Below, in pieces: positions 32,752 through 36,300 of a stretch of 36,300 nt of DNA. The stretch is from Angelakisella sp. Lineage in GTDB: Bacteria; Bacillota; Clostridia; Oscillospirales; Ruminococcaceae. Numbering within the stretch: position 1 is the stretch's first letter; every line of letters starts with the position of its first letter. The notes below the pieces were generated by a model that saw only the letters and a list, made by a program, of their open reading frames with translations, was not told the DNA's origin and did no database searches. The translations under genes were made by a program, and so were the position numbers. Location: positions 1 to 36,300 of the forward strand of contig JAHHTQ010000019.1 of assembly GCA_020024555.1 (NCBI GenBank), written 5' to 3'.

Positions 32752-32785
32752 GAAAAAGAGCTGTGGCAATTATTTTGCAACAGCT
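32752..32785 (-). terminator. Terminator-like hairpin just upstream of the FAD dehydrogenase gene
   Basis: Minus strand: AGCTGTTGCAA, loop AATAA, TTGCCACAGCT (one mismatch in 11 bp), followed by CTTTTTC. It ends inside the region just before AAGGAG and the ATG. The region from here to 33024 holds a TGTAATT-N6-AATTACA palindrome (32817-32836) and nothing else I can name. Confidence 0.5.
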
Positions 32786-33024
32786 TCTTTTATCATATCC
32801 TGTTAATAATTTTTTGTGTAATTTCTCACAATTACAAATAGGGTATTGTGTTAATAAATTTTTGCCAGCTAAAACAAAAGCATAGATAATTCTTTAAATA
32901 TCACAAAATATCTTTACAAAGTATGACAAAAATTTAAATGCAAAATGCTATATGAACCAGTGTTGTTAATTGTATGATACTGTCTTAGTATTTATATAAA
33001 AGTGATTATTAAGTATTATTTATA

Positions 33025-34284
33025 TTATTTTTTGGCTATTGTAACCGTTGCGTAATAGCGACCAACAGCCCATGCAAAATTATCATTCATATTTACAATA
33101 TTTACCGAATATCTCTTTTCACCTTCATCTATCGGTCTTTTAGCCATATCTATTTCTACCACGAAATCATCAGATGTAATATTTTGAATATCCCCTTTAC
33201 CACCGATAACAACTATATCTTTAATAATATCTGTTTTCGGTTTAACTTCATAGCCTTCGGGAATATTTTTAATAACAATATTCTTTACATTAATTGTTTT
33301 TGTCGCAATATTACTGTTATCAAAAGTAGCGGTTACTCTGTCAAAATCGTCTTGTAACCTAATACCATTTGGTAAGGAGATAACAAAATTCCGTTCATTG
33401 TTTTCCAAAAGATTTAACTTTGAAACATCTACGTAACCCAAGGATAATTCTGAATACTTGCTGATATTACTTGACTCTCCCGCAATTTTTATTGAGTAGT
33501 CGCTGAGAACATATTGCAACTTATCAATCGGGAAATCGTTTTTATAGTTGACAAAGTCTATCACAAGCGGTACTTCTTTTATCTGCAATATTGTAACAAC
33601 GATATTTGAGGTTGTATAGTCGCATACTATATGTTCTCCTCCGATATCTTTTGTCTTAATTTCGTTACCGTCTTTGTCATACAAAACTATCGGTAAATTT
33701 AAACTTACGCTGTCTGTCAGCTTCTCTTTAAAACCATCATATTTTACAATGGCTTTTTGAATATTGTTTACTTCTGTCTCAGGGCCTGTGACTGTAACAA
33801 TATTCGGCTCCATTGTTATATCGCCCAGCAAAGTCTTTTCGGAATCAATATTAATTCCGTTAAGATGTTGCTCTATATAAAATCTTTTACTGATTATTCT
33901 GTCAAAGGTGACTGTTATTGTGTCAGGATATATAGATGTCACCTTATAAATATTATCCGGGTGCGGAACAGCGATTAATTTAAGTTCATACTGCCCCGGC
34001 TTTGTTACATCTGTAAAAAGCGTTTTTATAGAAATATCTTTATTTGATAAGCTACCTATATTGTACCGTGAACCTGTTACGTTTACCGTAACATTCGGAG
34101 TGCTTGTCTCTACTACATTTAAATTTAAATCCATAGGAATTTCAATATTTACCGGTACATTCTTTATTTGTCTGTCATCTTCCGGAGAAATAGAAGTAAC
34201 AACTGCAAACCAACATATAATAGATAATAAAACAGAACAAATTACCTTTACGCTTGTTTTTTTAAAAAAGTCGGAAAGTTTCAT
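33025..34284 (-). CDS. cdaR: YbbR-domain protein, CdaA regulator CdaR
   Basis: 419 residues from ATG 34284 (AAAGGGG 7 bases ahead). One membrane helix near the N-terminus (about 11-28), then extracytoplasmic YbbR repeats, about four, each with a V-x-V-T-G-type strand: FVTVNVTGSRYN-like (about 65-75), IVTVTGPETEVN, IKIAGESSNI and DIVVIGGKGDIQN. In Bacillus and Listeria CdaR binds CdaA at the membrane and modulates c-di-AMP synthesis. It is 21 bases after cdaA. glmM, the usual third gene, does not follow. Confidence 0.93.
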   Translation of the reverse strand: MKLSDFFKKTSVKVICSVLLSIICWFAVVTSISPEDDRQIKNVPVNIEIPMDLNLNVVETSTPNVTVNVTGSRYNIGSLSNKDISIKTLFTDVTKPGQYELKLIAVPHPDNIYKVTSIYPDTITVTFDRIISKRFYIEQHLNGINIDSEKTLLGDITMEPNIVTVTGPETEVNNIQKAIVKYDGFKEKLTDSVSLNLPIVLYDKDGNEIKTKDIGGEHIVCDYTTSNIVVTILQIKEVPLVIDFVNYKNDFPIDKLQYVLSDYSIKIAGESSNISKYSELSLGYVDVSKLNLLENNERNFVISLPNGIRLQDDFDRVTATFDNSNIATKTINVKNIVIKNIPEGYEVKPKTDIIKDIVVIGGKGDIQNITSDDFVVEIDMAKRPIDEGEKRYSVNIVNMNDNFAWAVGRYYATVTIAKK

Positions 34285-34305
34285 TACCATACCCCTTTTA
34301 ACATA

Positions 34306-35256
34306 CTATCGTTTTGTATCATCATTTTGTTTTTTGAATTTAATTTTTGTCCTTATCTTTCCTTTTGTCTTTTTAAACGATTCTTTTATTATATTAATCG
34401 ACTTCTTCTTTTCGGTTTCTTCTATTGGCATTAATTTACGATACAACATAGTTTTTAGTTTTGATTCGCCCAAATCGGTAGTAATTTTTCCGTTTTCCGC
34501 AACAGATATGTGTCCTGTCTCTTCGCTTACGATAATTACGCAACTATCCGATACTTCACTTATACCCAGTCCTGCTCTGTGTCTTGTGCCCAAGCTACGA
34601 CTGATTTCATAGTTTTGTGACAGTGGCAGATAGCAACCTCCCGCGTATAGCTTATTATTTCTCATAATCATAGCGCCGTCATGCAGTGGCGAATTATGGA
34701 AAAATATATTTTGTATCAATTCACTGCTCGGTATTGCATCAATTACTGTTCCTGTGCCTATAATATCACCCAATTTGGTTGTTCTTTCAATTACAATTAA
34801 CGCGCCCGTATGTTCAATAGACATCTGCGCAACAGCTTCGGTAATGGCGTTTATCATTATACGGACTTCATTCTTTTGTTTTTCTATGCTTTCAGATGAC
34901 GGAGTAAATACCTGAAAAGAATCAATAGTTGTTCTTCCCATCTGCTCCAATACTTTTCTGAGTTCCGGCTGAAAAACAACTATAAGCGCAAACGAACCGT
35001 AAGTAACCACCAGTTTCAGTACTGTTTCAAGCATCTTGAAATTAAATATATCGGCAAATAAATACAGTACTATTACAGCAATTACACCTTTTATCAGCTG
35101 ACCTGCGCGTGTTTCACTGATAAATGTTATTAATTTGTATACCAAAAAAGCTACTATTAAAACATCGAAAATATCAACCAAACTAATAGACTTTATTAAA
35201 ATTATAAACTGTTCCAAAGCAAGTTCAGACTTAGATATTTGTACTGCTGTTTCCAC
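34306..35256 (-). CDS. cdaA: Diadenylate cyclase CdaA
   Basis: 316 residues. Makes c-di-AMP from two ATP. Three membrane helices (about 26-45, 56-74, 80-96) and then the DAC domain (about 120-250) with the catalytic HDGAMIM (Asp193-Gly-Ala) and GTRHRAGLG (Arg225-His-Arg) motifs intact. The C-terminal tail of about 45 residues is very basic (KKKSINIIKES, KGKIRTKIKFKK) and is longer than the usual. The GTG start is preceded by GGGAAG at poor spacing. It lies upstream of cdaR in the standard order. Confidence 0.96.
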   Translation of the reverse strand: METAVQISKSELALEQFIILIKSISLVDIFDVLIVAFLVYKLITFISETRAGQLIKGVIAVIVLYLFADIFNFKMLETVLKLVVTYGSFALIVVFQPELRKVLEQMGRTTIDSFQVFTPSSESIEKQKNEVRIMINAITEAVAQMSIEHTGALIVIERTTKLGDIIGTGTVIDAIPSSELIQNIFFHNSPLHDGAMIMRNNKLYAGGCYLPLSQNYEISRSLGTRHRAGLGISEVSDSCVIIVSEETGHISVAENGKITTDLGESKLKTMLYRKLMPIEETEKKKSINIIKESFKKTKGKIRTKIKFKKQNDDTKR

Positions 35257-35324
35257 TTCTATATTACACTTCCCAACATATATAATTTAAAACCACATAC
35301 ATTAAACCATATTAAAGCGCCGTG

Positions 35325-36041
35325 TCACGCACCGCTATTGTCATCATCAAAACGTATTTTATCTGTATTTATGTCTTCTTCATTTTCTTCACTGTTTCCA
35401 TTAATTGTCTGCAAACTGTCAAGTTTGTCTTGCATAAGATTTAAAAGGTCTGCAAGTTCCTTGTTTTTGTCATACAGATGTTTTATCTCAATATCTTTAT
35501 GTGCAAGAATTTCTTTTGTATCCATTACTTTTTTTGCATATAAAGTATCTTCCAACCGTTTATTCAGTTCTTTTAATTTTAATATTGTTGAATCTTTTTC
35601 TGCAATTATACTTTTATATTCACTGTTATCCAAAAGATTTTTGTATTTAGCAATCTCTTTTTCTTGCTCCATTATTTTATTTATGTATTCTTTTTCTCTT
35701 TTCGCCTGCGCATTACAGTTTGCCTTTAATAACTTATTCGATGCCTCTGCCTGATATAATACAGCTTTTAAGTTTACCCTGTCATTATTTTCGTGGCTAT
35801 CTGTATTATCGGATTTACCGAAATTTTCTTTTGCAATAAAGGTATTTTCAAGAATATTGTCATCAAAGCCGGTTTTACTTTGCTCTTTTAATCTATTTAG
35901 TTCTTCTTTCAGTAACTTTATTTCTGTTTCCAATGTTTCTTTTTTATCTTCCGCAATTTTATCCTGTTCATATATATAGTCTAAAACTGCATTTTTTGAA
36001 AAACCCATACAAGCAGTAGGAAATATTTTTTTTGAATACAT
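35325..36041 (-). CDS. Coiled-coil protein with DivIVA-like N-terminus
   Basis: 238 residues. Residues 1-27 (KKIFPTACMGFSKNAVLDYI) resemble the short lipid-binding start of DivIVA/GpsB-type proteins, where a G-[FY]-x-x-x-x-V motif is followed by a coiled coil. Residues 30-225 are almost wholly charged heptad-type coiled coil with a break near 60-85. The C-terminus is acidic (Asp/Glu-rich). It probably acts at the membrane or division site; this is inference. The gene is 68 bases upstream of cdaA and has its own promoter with a leader of about 170 bases. Confidence 0.65.
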   Translation of the reverse strand: MYSKKIFPTACMGFSKNAVLDYIYEQDKIAEDKKETLETEIKLLKEELNRLKEQSKTGFDDNILENTFIAKENFGKSDNTDSHENNDRVNLKAVLYQAEASNKLLKANCNAQAKREKEYINKIMEQEKEIAKYKNLLDNSEYKSIIAEKDSTILKLKELNKRLEDTLYAKKVMDTKEILAHKDIEIKHLYDKNKELADLLNLMQDKLDSLQTINGNSEENEEDINTDKIRFDDDNSGA

Positions 36042-36219
36042 TTTTTACTACCTTCCTATTTTATAAATATTTACACAACACATACAAAATATCTTTACAA
36101 CTATATATTGTTGTTATCTATTATTTTACCTTACACAAATAAAAATTTTGCTGAATAACAACGAAACCATATCAAAATTATAAAAATGTTACTATATAAA
36201 AATATAATACATCAATGTC

Positions 36220-36248
36220 ATTATAGCATTTATCACTAAAAAAAACAA
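36220..36248 (-). promoter_or_regulatory. Sigma-A promoter of the coiled-coil gene
   Basis: Minus strand: -35 TTGTTT (36243-36248), 17 bases, extended -10 TGCTATAAT (TATAAT at 36220-36225). Predicted start about 36213. The leader is AT-rich and includes GTTGTTAT and ATAACAAC as distant inverted arms; nothing else is clear in 36042-36219. Confidence 0.65.
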
Positions 36249-36300
36249 ACTTTTTATAATTTTATCAGAATAAATATTTGTAAACATTATTCTATCATAA

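Overview
The window looks like a chromosomal core region of a low-GC Firmicute, most likely class Clostridia. I infer this from the AT-rich sequence, the sigma-A promoters close to TTGACA-17-TATAAT, the strong AGGAGG ribosome sites with frequent TTG/GTG starts, an HPr with both His15 and Ser46, a tig-clpP-clpX-lon-engB order, a full-length Rel and a CdaA/YbbR pair. No rRNA, tRNA, insertion sequence, prophage or CRISPR array was seen. A genus cannot be named from this sequence alone.

Layout. Positions 85-4166 (minus) hold a four-gene cluster of membrane-associated zinc-ribbon proteins: a Tim44-like protein, an SPFH protein, a double zinc-ribbon membrane protein and a TPM-domain protein. It resembles the partners of PspA in Bacillus (ydjGHI) but has no PspA gene. 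uvrC lies upstream of it on the same strand. Positions 6384-12030 (plus) hold apbE, a small double-[4Fe-4S] protein, a MATE transporter, a tandem ACT protein, rimM-trmD and ptsH. From 12118 to the end everything is on the minus strand: a DtxR/MntR-type repressor, the remnant of a CsoR-type repressor, lysA, engB, lon, clpX, clpP, tig, a metallophosphoesterase, yraN, rnhB, rbgA, rplS, recA, a YhfC-type membrane protease, rel, recJ, an FAD-dependent dehydrogenase, cdaR (ybbR), cdaA and a coiled-coil protein with a DivIVA-like start.

How the genes work together. The right half is a quality-control and stress block: nascent-chain folding (tig), ATP-dependent proteolysis (ClpXP, Lon), ribosome assembly (EngB, RbgA, RimM, L19), recombination and repair (RecA, RecJ, UvrC, RNase HII), and two nucleotide second messengers, (p)ppGpp (Rel) and c-di-AMP (CdaA/CdaR). 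The usual rimM-trmD-rplS-rbgA-rnhB-yraN run is split in two and reversed. A single inversion between about 11.47 and 24.5 kb would restore it.

The most interesting unexplained signals are: the PspA-less zinc-ribbon membrane module; an AT-rich palindromic element found twice around the DtxR-type gene's promoter and once just upstream of that module; the internally deleted CsoR-type remnant; and several palindromes or hairpins at the promoters and leaders of apbE, ptsH, tig, lon and the FAD dehydrogenase. All functions are inferred from sequence features and memory of families; no search was run.
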